Of a stretch of 6,915 nt of DNA, positions 1 through 5,825 are shown piece after piece. Location of the stretch: the NCBI GenBank assembly GCA_024763595.1, contig JANTFK010000177.1, forward strand, positions 1 through 6,915, given 5' to 3'. The notes beneath the pieces were generated by a model that saw only the letters and a program-made list of their open reading frames with translations, did not search any database and was not told where the DNA came from. A program made the translations under genes and the position numbers. Every line of letters begins with the position of its first letter. The first letter of the stretch is position 1. The stretch comes from Bacteroidales bacterium. Its GTDB lineage: Bacteria > Bacteroidota > Bacteroidia > Bacteroidales > GCA-2748055.

Positions 1-630
1 GACCAGGGAATCCTTCCAGACTTTATAAACTGCTGCATAGGCCTCCAGCACATGCAGGTGGGTGTTCATGGATTTGGGTTCGTTGTTATCCGCCATCCGG
101 TTTTCCGTGTACAGTTCCCACTCCCGGGTAAAAGCCTCCAGGTAACCGGGATGTCCGCGATCCTTGGTTTTGTCATCCAGGAAGCGGAAAGACTCCCGGA
201 TCTGCGCTAAAACCTCCTCCGTGGAATGAAACTCATAGTACTTACAGAGGGAGTAGAGCACAAAAGCCTGGGCATAGGTATGCTTGATGTCACTGGCCAC
301 CCGGTTGTGGGCAGTGAGTTCCATGTAATAACCCCCATGCTCCGGATCGGCGAAATCCCCGGTCACCACCCGGTAGGCCCTATGCGCCATCTCCTCATAA
401 CCCCTGCCGGGATATAGCCGGGCAGCAGCGGAAAAGGTCCAGAGAATCCGGGCATTCAACACACTGGTCTTTGAGGCTGTAAGTACCGGACGGTTCTCCA
501 GATCGACCGCGGGATAGAATCCACTTCCCTCTTTTTCCACGGCATATTTCATCCAGTAGGCCAGGATGTTCTCTTGTAATTCCTTCTCGAAGTATCCCCG
601 GTATTGCTGCAGTTCCTTTTCCGTCACCAT
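1..630 (-). CDS. Cellobiose 2-epimerase (AGE family), N-terminal part, cut by window edge
   Basis: Reading leftward from the ATG at 630-628 gives 210 uninterrupted codons that continue past the edge. The protein belongs to the N-acylglucosamine 2-epimerase superfamily, an (alpha/alpha)6 barrel, and matches cellobiose 2-epimerases, cytoplasmic enzymes that convert the reducing-end glucose of beta-1,4 disaccharides to mannose and the reverse. Visible motifs are RILWTFSAA (61-69, with the conserved Arg61), HGGYY (98-102), KHTYAQAFVLYSL (116-128) and DNNEPKSMNTHLHVLEAY (181-198). From memory of the Rhodothermus enzyme, Asp181, Asn189 and His193 align with substrate-site residues Asp188, Asn196 and His200. 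The two later catalytic histidines should lie beyond the window. HGGYYM has Met where I expect Trp in many relatives. An in-frame TAG (642-640) lies just upstream, so this is the first possible ATG; no Shine-Dalgarno is present. Mannobiose or N-acylglucosamine could be the substrate instead, but the motifs favour the cellobiose/mannobiose group. Confidence 0.88.
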   Translation of the reverse strand, partial: MVTEKELQQYRGYFEKELQENILAYWMKYAVEKEGSGFYPAVDLENRPVLTASKTSVLNARILWTFSAAARLYPGRGYEEMAHRAYRVVTGDFADPEHGGYYMELTAHNRVASDIKHTYAQAFVLYSLCKYYEFHSTEEVLAQIRESFRFLDDKTKDRGHPGYLEAFTREWELYTENRMADNNEPKSMNTHLHVLEAYAAVYKVWKDSLV

Positions 631-710
631 GTTTCTCGTCTATGATTTACATCCATTTGTATCATCATCATATAGTACTTAAAGATGTAAATAACTGTTT
701 AGCTGTTATC

Positions 711-741
711 CAAAAGTAAAGAAAATCCAGGATTATCAACA
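711..741 (-). promoter_or_regulatory. Bacteroidota-type promoter candidate for the epimerase gene
   Basis: On the minus strand an exact TAnnTTTG -7 element (TACTTTTG, 718-711) lies 18 bp after TGTTG (741-737), a fair -33 element. Transcription would start near 705, leaving a leader of about 75 nt before the ATG at 630. An inverted repeat ATAAC-N9-GTTAT (691-709) sits over the expected start site and could be an operator. Confidence 0.45.
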
Positions 742-841
742 GTTAATGAACCAATTGGGCATTTGGCTTTACCGGAATCTCCAGAATCAAGTAGTATCAA
801 CATTTTCACTGTAAAATTCTTTACGAATCGTGCTGCAAATA

Positions 842-874
842 TTTGATATTCAGGATATGTCCGACGTAGTTTTG
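842..874 (+). promoter_or_regulatory. Bacteroidota-type promoter candidate for the esterase gene
   Basis: TTTG (842-845) and TAGTTTTG (867-874) match the -33 TTTG and -7 TAnnTTTG consensus exactly, with a 21-bp spacer inside the usual range for this phylum. The transcript would start near 880, about 90 nt ahead of the esterase ATG at 972. It is divergent from the epimerase promoter, so one intergenic region serves both genes. Confidence 0.5.
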
Positions 875-971
875 AAAGAAAAAGCCATTGCTTTCAGATT
901 GACAATCGCTGGATTTTGTTCATAATTACTTATCTTCCCGACTGTAAAATAAACTCAAATTGACTCCGATT

Positions 972-1829
972 ATGAAACAATTCTATCTCGCCCTGTTCCT
1001 TGTTGTTTCCGCTGGCCTGCAGGCACAGTCCGGCAATGTGTACGACAACCTCTCCATGAAAAGCGATATCCTGAAAATGGAGCGTAAATATGCCATTTAC
1101 CTGCCGCCCGGTTACGAATCGTCACAACGGAGCTATCCGGTGCTATACCTGTTGCATGGTGCCGGGGATGATCAGACCGGCTGGGTGCAGTTCGGGGAGG
1201 TCCGGTTTTTTGCCGACAAGGCGATCCGGGAGGGGAGCGCCACCCCCATGATCATAGTCATGCCCGATGCCAATACCGGACAGCGGGGCTATTTCAATGA
1301 CCTGAAAAATAAATGGAGATACGAAGATTTCTTTTTCGAAGAGTTCATGCCCTATGTGGAGAGCACCTACCGTATCAAAGGGGAAAAGCATTACAGGGCT
1401 GTTGCCGGCCTCTCCATGGGTGGCGGAGGTGCTTTTATGTACGCACTTCATCATCCTGAACTCTTCTCCTCGGCATGCCCGCTCAGTGCATATTGCGGAC
1501 CGCTGAGCAGGGAATCAATGAACGGGGATTTTAAATGGATGGGGTGGGAACCCGGAACAAAAGAGGAGATGGATTCCTGGTATAAACAGCACAGCGTCCT
1601 TGAACTGATCAGGGAGATGCCCGAAGATCAAAAGGAAGCGGTCCGGTGGTATATTGATTGCGGGGATGATGATTTTCTCTATGAAGGAAATACGCTGGCC
1701 CATATCGCCATGCGAAAAAGAGAGATACCACACGAATTCCGGATCCGCGACGGAGCACATAACTGGACCTACTGGAGAGCTTCCCTCCCCACCGTACTCT
1801 CGTTTGTTTCGGATGCATTCCATCAGTAA
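972..1829 (+). CDS. Secreted CE1-type esterase, alpha/beta-hydrolase fold (putative esterase family)
   Basis: A 285-residue protein of the putative esterase family (PF00756), which includes feruloyl and acetyl-xylan esterases of CE1 and enterochelin-esterase-like proteins. The start is ATG 972 rather than the in-frame TTG at 960, because it begins a clean signal peptide: MKQ, a hydrophobic stretch at 4-15 and a probable cut after Ala18 (LQA|QS). The enzyme should therefore act in the periplasm or outside the cell. The catalytic triad is visible: Ser148 in GLSMGG (146-151), probable Asp234 in CGDDDFLY (230-237) and His263 in GAHNWTYW (261-268). LLHGAGDD (60-67) supplies the oxyanion-hole region. 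Length is typical of a single catalytic domain with no carbohydrate-binding module. It is transcribed divergently from the epimerase and followed by a terminator-like hairpin, so it is probably monocistronic. An ester on plant polysaccharide is the likely substrate, but feruloyl, acetyl and other acyl specificities cannot be separated here. Confidence 0.9.
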   Translation: MKQFYLALFLVVSAGLQAQSGNVYDNLSMKSDILKMERKYAIYLPPGYESSQRSYPVLYLLHGAGDDQTGWVQFGEVRFFADKAIREGSATPMIIVMPDANTGQRGYFNDLKNKWRYEDFFFEEFMPYVESTYRIKGEKHYRAVAGLSMGGGGAFMYALHHPELFSSACPLSAYCGPLSRESMNGDFKWMGWEPGTKEEMDSWYKQHSVLELIREMPEDQKEAVRWYIDCGDDDFLYEGNTLAHIAMRKREIPHEFRIRDGAHNWTYWRASLPTVLSFVSDAFHQ

Positions 1830-1844
1830 TCATCCATCCGGAAC

Positions 1845-1885
1845 GGTTCCTGGGTGAATTGCATAAGTTCCAGGATCCTTTTTTT
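1845..1885 (+). terminator. Rho-independent terminator candidate after the esterase
   Basis: GGTTCCTGG (1845-1853) pairs with CCAGGATCC (1870-1878) as a 9-bp stem with a single T-T mismatch and a 16-nt loop. Seven T residues follow directly (1879-1885). It begins 15 bp after the esterase stop codon. The loop is longer than usual, which lowers confidence a little. Confidence 0.55.
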
Positions 1886-1895
1886 CAATTTCCGC

Positions 1896-1915
1896 ATGTC
1901 ACGCTCTGGTGACAT
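1896..1915. promoter_or_regulatory. Palindromic operator candidate, copy 1 (ATGTCAC-N6-GTGACAT)
   Basis: A perfect 7-bp inverted repeat with a 6-bp spacer (GCTCTG). The core TGTCAC-N6-GTGACA has the arm length and spacing of CRP/FNR-family sites (compare TGTGA-N6-TCACA for CRP). The same arms and spacing recur at 2045-2068 with a different spacer sequence, which argues for a bound protein dimer rather than chance. The regulator itself is not in the window. Confidence 0.5.
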
Positions 1916-1947
1916 CAGTGGAATAATCCTCTGATGTTTCTATTTTT
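1912..1947 (+). terminator. Second terminator-like hairpin with T-rich tail
   Basis: ACATCAG (1912-1918) pairs perfectly with CTGATGT (1931-1937). A T-T mismatch and a further GGA/TCC pairing close a 4-nt loop, and the T-rich segment TTCTATTTTTG follows. It may be a back-up terminator for the esterase transcript. Its 5' arm overlaps the right half of operator copy 1. The tail also contains an exact -7 match, TATTTTTG (1941-1948), so promoter and terminator readings compete. Confidence 0.4.
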
Positions 1948-1948
1948 G
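1941..1948 (+). promoter_or_regulatory. Weak promoter candidate (-7 element only) for the aldo/keto reductase transcript
   Basis: TATTTTTG fits TAnnTTTG exactly, but the expected -33 position (around 1917-1920, AGTG) is a poor match. A poor -33 box is compatible with an activator-dependent promoter. Palindrome copy 1 would be centred roughly 47 bp upstream of a start near 1953. No better -7 match was found between here and the reductase start. The element may simply be the T-tract of a terminator. Confidence 0.22.
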
Positions 1949-2044
1949 TTATACGCATGTGATGCCCGGAAGCCCTTTCTGTTCCAGGTTTTTAAAGAAT
2001 CGGCGAAACATATACGCCGGAAAGAACGCTGTAGATATCCTGGG

Positions 2045-2068
2045 AAATGTCACACCGCCGTGACATTT
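2045..2068. promoter_or_regulatory. Palindromic operator candidate, copy 2 (AAATGTCAC-N6-GTGACATTT)
   Basis: A perfect 9-bp inverted repeat with the 6-bp spacer ACCGCC, sharing the core ATGTCAC-N6-GTGACAT with copy 1. The two centres lie 151 bp apart. The right arm runs into GACATTTG (2062-2069), a 7-of-8 match to the -7 consensus, but with no -33 partner. It could also fold as an RNA hairpin; no T-tract follows, so it is not a terminator. Confidence 0.55.
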
Positions 2069-2178
2069 GAATTTACTGAAAAGAGGGTGCCGGTTTTCCC
2101 AATGATGCCCGCCAACCCCCGGCAAGCTATGGAAAACCATATGCCCGGCTAATGCGTGCGCAAAATTCAGATAATTTC

Positions 2179-2254
2179 CGGGGCAAGTCCGAGGTCAGAA
2201 AAACCCAAAAGAGATTTCGGGATAGCTCCAGGTTACAGGCGACTTGCCTCGCCT
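2179..2254 (+). promoter_or_regulatory. Structured leader candidate with two mutually exclusive stems
   Basis: CGGGGCAAGTC (2179-2189) can pair with GACTTGCCTCG (2241-2251) as 11 bp with one G-U pair, enclosing about 50 nt. The 3' arm overlaps a compact hairpin AGGCGA (2237-2242) / TCGCCT (2249-2254) with a 6-nt loop, so both cannot form together. A CTGCTTTTT stretch (2256-2264) follows. The layout resembles an attenuator or riboswitch expression platform about 57 nt before the reductase ATG. It does not match riboswitch classes I know by sequence (cobalamin, TPP). Confidence 0.3.
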
Positions 2255-2310
2255 TCTGCTTTTTCATATCTTACCGGTAATTGAAATTGCATTCAAACCA
2301 AATCCTGTAT

Positions 2311-3276
2311 ATGATGAAAAGAAGAAGATTTATTGCCACATCGGCCATGTCGCTCCCCATGATCAGCATGTTTCCTGCCAATCTTTCCTCCATTGCCAGG
2401 AAGTTTGTTCCGGGTAAGATCGAGCAGCGGGCACTGGGTAAAACGGGGAAAAAACTATCCATGATCGGATTTGGCGGGATCGTGGTGAAAGATGCCACCA
2501 CGGCAGAAGCCGCAAGCAGGGTAAAGGAAGCCATAGATTACGGTATCAATTATTTTGATGTGGCACCCACATACGGCAATGCGGAAGAGATGCTCGGGCC
2601 GGCCCTGGAGCCCTACCGGAAGGATGTATTCCTCGCCTGTAAGACTACCGAACGAAAGCGGGAGGGGGCAAGAAAGGAACTGGAACAGTCACTCAAACAC
2701 CTGCGAACGGACCATTTCGACCTTTACCAGTTACATGCGGTAACCAAACCGGAAGATGTGGATACCATCTTTGAGAAGGGAGGGGCCATGGAGACCTTCC
2801 TGGAAGCCCGTAAAGAGGGAAAGATCAGGTTCCTGGGATTTTCGGCTCACTCGGTTGAGGCTGCCATGGCTCTCATGGACCGGTTCGATTTCGACACCAT
2901 TCTCTTCCCGTTCAATTTCGCCACCTGGTACAACGGCAATTTTGGTCCCCAGGTGATGGAGCGTGCCAAAGAAAAGGGGATGGGTATTCTTGCATTGAAA
3001 TCAATGGCCATGAGGAGATGGAAGGAGGGGGAGGAAAAAATTTCCCCTAAACTCTGGTACAAGCCACTGGATGAAAAAGAAGATGCCAATAAGGGACTCA
3101 GGTTCACCCTCTCCCATCCCGTAACAGCAGCCATCCCCCCGGGTGATGAGCATTTCTTTTCGCTGGCACTGAAACTGGCGCTGGATTTCAAGCCCATGAA
3201 GCAAAAGGAGGTGAAAAAGATCAAGGAGATGGCCATGAATACGGAACCGCTGTTCAGGTATCCCATGGAAAAATGA
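2311..3276 (+). CDS. Aldo/keto reductase with Tat-type signal sequence
   Basis: A 321-residue member of the aldo/keto reductase superfamily, NAD(P)H-dependent (alpha/beta)8-barrel oxidoreductases. ATG 2311 (or the adjacent ATG 2314) is preferred over the in-frame TTG at 2281 because it begins MMKRRRFIATSAMS, a twin-arginine-type signal with a weak hydrophobic core (7-28). This suggests a folded, cofactor-loaded enzyme exported to the periplasm. The reductase domain starts near ALGKTG (41-46). The catalytic tetrad is intact: Asp83 and Tyr88 in FDVAPTYG (82-89), Lys111 in LACKT (108-112) and His142 in YQLHAV (139-144). GFSAHS (176-181) and GILALKS (225-231) are further family strands. TAAIPPGDEHFF (272-283) lies where the cofactor phosphate loop is expected. 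A 60-bp gap with no terminator joins it to the next gene, so the two may share a transcript. The substrate is unknown. Confidence 0.88.
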   Translation: MMKRRRFIATSAMSLPMISMFPANLSSIARKFVPGKIEQRALGKTGKKLSMIGFGGIVVKDATTAEAASRVKEAIDYGINYFDVAPTYGNAEEMLGPALEPYRKDVFLACKTTERKREGARKELEQSLKHLRTDHFDLYQLHAVTKPEDVDTIFEKGGAMETFLEARKEGKIRFLGFSAHSVEAAMALMDRFDFDTILFPFNFATWYNGNFGPQVMERAKEKGMGILALKSMAMRRWKEGEEKISPKLWYKPLDEKEDANKGLRFTLSHPVTAAIPPGDEHFFSLALKLALDFKPMKQKEVKKIKEMAMNTEPLFRYPMEK

Positions 3277-3336
3277 ACAAATTTCTTTTGGGCATATGGC
3301 CATCTTTCACTTAATTTAATATTTGAAATCTGAATT

Positions 3337-4458
3337 ATGGCCATTGAGATACGAAAGGTAAGGAGTAGAAGAGCATTGAAACGGTTTATCCGCTTCCCTT
3401 TTCGTCTGTATAATAACCACAAGCAGTGGATCCCGCCCCTCATAAAAGGGGAAATGAACAACCTGAACCGGAAGTCCAATCCTGCCTTTGATCATTGCGA
3501 AACAATATTTCTCCTGGCATACCGGGATGGGAAAGTCGTGGGAAGGATTGCAGGGATCATCAATCACCGCTATATCGAACAATGGGGAAAAAAAGATGCC
3601 AGGTTCTGCTGGTTCGATGCCATTGATGACAGGGAGGTCTTTTACACGCTCTTCTCAGCCGTGGAAGAGTGGGCCCGGACACAGGGGATGGAGCGGATGG
3701 TAGGTCCCATGGGATTTACCACATTCGAGCGACAGGGCATCCTGGTCCAGGGCTTTGATGAGATGCCCACCTTTGCAGGAAGTTATAACCCTCCCTATTA
3801 CCCCGAATACCTGGAATTACAGGGTTATGAAAAAGAGATCGAGTACCTGGAATATGAATTGACCGTACCGGAACAGGTTCCCGAAAAAATTATTAAGATC
3901 AGTAACATCGTTCGGGAACGGTACGGTCTGCGACTGTTGAAAGCCAGCACCACCAGGGAGATGTTGCCCTATGCCGATCAGGTATTCCGGCTGCTCAATT
4001 CCGCCTATAAGCCACTCTACGGCTTTACCGAGCTTACTGAAAAACAGATAGCCTATTTTGTGAATAGGTATTTCAAAGTTATCAAACCTGAATACACCTC
4101 GATCGTACTGGACAGGGATAACCGGGTCCTGGGGTTCCAGATATCCATGCCTTCGCTCTCCAAAGCACTGCAAAAGGCCAGGGGCCGGTTGTTCCCCTTT
4201 GGCTGGTTCTATGTAATGATGGCCCTGAAAAAACCCGAAAGGCTGGACACCCTGCTTACGGGGGTTCTCCCGGAATACCAGAGTAAAGGGGTCAATGCAC
4301 TGTATATGAGTGCACTGACTGCAGCAGCCATCCGGAATGGCATTAAACATGCCGAGTCCAACGGAGAACTGGAAGAGAATATCAAGGTGCAAAATACCTG
4401 GCGTTACTTCCAGTCAAGACAACACAGGCGGTCCCGAATCTATGCCAGGCAATTATAA
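3337..4458 (+). CDS. Two-domain GNAT-like acetyltransferase family protein, substrate unknown
   Basis: A 373-residue cytoplasmic protein with no signal peptide or membrane segment. It resembles a conserved family found in Bacteroidota and other phyla that is usually annotated as GNAT N-acetyltransferase or hypothetical. The N-terminal half contains the GNAT-like strand pair AYRDGKVVGRIAGI (61-74) and the family signature GPMGFTTFERQG (123-134), followed by FDEMPTF and YNPPYY (140-155). The C-terminal half has a second GNAT-like core: VLDRDNRVLGFQISMP (257-272), then PEYQSKGVN (312-320), which sits where the acetyl-CoA loop Q/R-x-x-G-x-G/A is expected but has Asn instead of the last Gly/Ala. 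The tail, LEENIKVQNTWRYF (345-358) and RRSRIYARQL (364-373), is basic and typical of the family. The first ATG (3337) is used, without a Shine-Dalgarno. It lies 60 bp after the reductase and is probably read through from it. Neither substrate nor activity can be assigned. Confidence 0.78.
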   Translation: MAIEIRKVRSRRALKRFIRFPFRLYNNHKQWIPPLIKGEMNNLNRKSNPAFDHCETIFLLAYRDGKVVGRIAGIINHRYIEQWGKKDARFCWFDAIDDREVFYTLFSAVEEWARTQGMERMVGPMGFTTFERQGILVQGFDEMPTFAGSYNPPYYPEYLELQGYEKEIEYLEYELTVPEQVPEKIIKISNIVRERYGLRLLKASTTREMLPYADQVFRLLNSAYKPLYGFTELTEKQIAYFVNRYFKVIKPEYTSIVLDRDNRVLGFQISMPSLSKALQKARGRLFPFGWFYVMMALKKPERLDTLLTGVLPEYQSKGVNALYMSALTAAAIRNGIKHAESNGELEENIKVQNTWRYFQSRQHRRSRIYARQL

Positions 4459-4489
4459 GGATTAGCCCGCAATCTGCACAGCCGCCCGG
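4459..4489. other. Short convergent intergenic spacer
   Basis: Only 31 bp separate the stop codons of the GNAT-like gene and the convergent agaS-like gene. I see no strong hairpin with a T-tract on either strand, so transcripts from the two sides may overlap at their 3' ends. Confidence 0.5.
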
Positions 4490-5647
4490 TTAATAAATTG
4501 TAACGCCACGGACTACCCTTGAAATGGATCCGCCTTTTGAAGGAGAATCCGGTTTCAGTCCAAGTTCCAGTGATTTATAAAATCCAATAATTTGAGCCGG
4601 AAGAATATAGAGAACTGATAACAACTCTTCCGGAACATGAATGATACATTCAGTAAAATTGATGGCAAAATCTATGTTTATACCATCGTTATCAGCCCAG
4701 TTTCCGATCCCCACACTTTTAGCCCCTGCAGGAGATGCTTCAATCGCTTTTATCAGGTCAAGCTCGTACCGCTTAGCCACGGTGTTGACTGACAACAGAT
4801 AAACGATAAGCGTGGATGCGTCAACAACTGCCCTCGGCCCATGGCGAAACCCCAGATATGAATCATATTTACCAATGACTTTGCCGTCTGACAGTTCCTG
4901 GATTTTCAAATGGGATTCGCGTGCAATACCAAAAAGAGGCCCGGAACCTAAAAAAACGGCCCGCTTAAAATCGAGCGTTGCAATGGCTTTCAGTTTTGAA
5001 AGATTTTCTTCTATCAGGGCATTGCCGCAATCGTGCAGCAACGCTATATGCGGCAACATATCATCAAGCCTGTGAAGATCCAGCATCAGCAAACCTGCAA
5101 GCAGCATGGAAGTAAACGAGCTTGTCATCGCCAGTGATTTGTCGTTGGATTTTTCCGGTAATATAAATACATATGCATTTTCTCCCGTTGTATTTTTTAC
5201 CAGTTCACCATGCGCATTGCACGTAATGATCAGTTGGTAAATTTCATCACAATGATACGCTGCCATTTTGACGGCCGCCAGACTCTCAGGACTATCGCCC
5301 GATCTTGCAAAAGATATCAGCAAGGTTGGCTGGGTTCTGATAAAATAATCCTCCGGATGGGTAATGATATCAGTTGTAGCGATGCTCTTTGTGCATATCT
5401 TTAATTTTCTCTGAAATATTCCATCCAGTGCCTCCCCGATAAAAGCTGAAGTTCCTGCACCTGTTAAGATGATGCAGATGTCTTTTCTCCGAAGAGCTTT
5501 TTGGAGGAAATGAAACAACTGAACCCTTTGCTCAACTACGCTATGATATGTACTCAACCAAATATCAGGCTGACCGGAGATCTCTTTCGCCGTATCATAT
5601 CCCCCTTTTCGTTCCAGCTCCCCGGTATCGATGTTCAGGTACTTCAT
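4490..5647 (-). CDS. agaS: AgaS-family SIS protein (amino-sugar-phosphate deaminase/isomerase)
   Basis: A 385-residue cytoplasmic protein with two SIS (sugar isomerase) domains, close to the E. coli AgaS length of about 384. E. coli AgaS converts D-galactosamine 6-phosphate to tagatose 6-phosphate with release of ammonia. Domain 1 (about 45-190) has LTGAGTSAFIGE (61-72) and SFARSGDSPESLAA (112-125), the phosphosugar-binding signature. Domain 2 (about 215-345) has FLGSGPLFGIARE (232-244), ELSDG (251-255) and LGFRHGP (265-271). The C-terminus, LGLKPDSPS to RVVRGVTIY (362-385), is the AgaS hallmark. The start codon is 5647-5645. No other aga, nag or kba gene is adjacent. Sampled lines of this gene are about 40-47% G+C against about 57-62% for the GNAT-like gene, so it may have a different history. 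A related glucosamine-6-phosphate or ketose/aldose isomerase role is the main alternative. Confidence 0.87.
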   Translation of the reverse strand: MKYLNIDTGELERKGGYDTAKEISGQPDIWLSTYHSVVEQRVQLFHFLQKALRRKDICIILTGAGTSAFIGEALDGIFQRKLKICTKSIATTDIITHPEDYFIRTQPTLLISFARSGDSPESLAAVKMAAYHCDEIYQLIITCNAHGELVKNTTGENAYVFILPEKSNDKSLAMTSSFTSMLLAGLLMLDLHRLDDMLPHIALLHDCGNALIEENLSKLKAIATLDFKRAVFLGSGPLFGIARESHLKIQELSDGKVIGKYDSYLGFRHGPRAVVDASTLIVYLLSVNTVAKRYELDLIKAIEASPAGAKSVGIGNWADNDGINIDFAINFTECIIHVPEELLSVLYILPAQIIGFYKSLELGLKPDSPSKGGSISRVVRGVTIY

Positions 5648-5825
5648 AAGTAACCATCAATTTGTTTCAATGCAATCCGACTTATTTTCCTTTCCCTTCT
5701 ATACTGATCATTCTTACATTTCGTATAGTTATTAATTGTATCTTTTGTTAAATATAATAAATATTTAAAACATATTGACCCTGGTTGATCAATAGATGCT
5801 TTCCGGCATAAGAAGGTTTGAAGAT
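5648..5825 (-). promoter_or_regulatory. AT-rich spacer before agaS: likely promoter region, possible weak terminator
   Basis: This 178-bp gap lies between two minus-strand genes and is strongly AT-rich at 5690-5775, as expected for a promoter. No exact TAnnTTTG is present on the minus strand. The closest are TATGTTTT (5774-5767) and TATATTTA, without a well-spaced -33 element. TATTGA-N10-TCAATA (5773-5794) is a weak, AT-rich hairpin followed on the minus strand by TGTTTTAAA, a possible terminator for the upstream hydrolase gene. Confidence 0.3.

Larger units (their letters stand above)
1830..2310. other. Long non-coding region rich in inverted repeats, upstream of the aldo/keto reductase
   Basis: About 480 bp with no recognisable gene. 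By eye its base composition is close to that of the flanking genes, not AT-rich like the other spacers here, so it could be a decayed gene, a long structured leader or a small RNA locus. It holds the esterase terminator (1845-1885), two copies of ATGTCAC-N6-GTGACAT (1896-1915 and 2045-2068), a T-followed hairpin (1912-1947), CGGCG-N9-CGCCG (2001-2019), GGTTTTCC-N31-GGAAAACC (2092-2138), and nested alternative stems at 2179-2254. Two open frames of 63-72 codons cross it but look like chance. Confidence 0.6.

Noticed and set aside
226..417. 63-codon plus-strand frame inside the epimerase gene
   Set aside because: It is antisense to a well-supported coding region with conserved motifs.
1143..1857. 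Several 67-103 codon frames on both strands over the esterase
   Set aside because: All lie in other frames of a gene with a full catalytic triad and signal peptide.
1934..2152. 72-codon plus-strand open frame in the long gap, and a 63-codon frame opposite it (1949-2140)
   Set aside because: Neither resembles a known protein, both span the palindromes and hairpins, and their composition looks like translated non-coding DNA.
3318..3325. AATATTTG, a 7-of-8 match to the -7 consensus before the GNAT-like gene
   Set aside because: It is only 11 bp from the start codon and the nearest TTTG is 27 bp upstream, too far for a -33 element; read-through from the reductase is simpler.
3295..3343. ATGGCCAT repeated at 3295-3302 and 3336-3343
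   Set aside because: The word is a short palindrome, and the second copy is simply the start codon region of the GNAT-like gene.
2847..3479. 210-codon minus-strand frame across the end of the aldo/keto reductase and start of the GNAT-like gene
   Set aside because: It overlaps two clear plus-strand genes and its translation shows no family signature; the length is a shadow of the opposite coding bias.
5785..5792. TTGATCAA as a possible FNR-type site
   Set aside because: FNR sites need TTGAT-N4-ATCAA spacing; here the arms abut with no spacer, and the 8-mer could occur by chance in AT-rich DNA.
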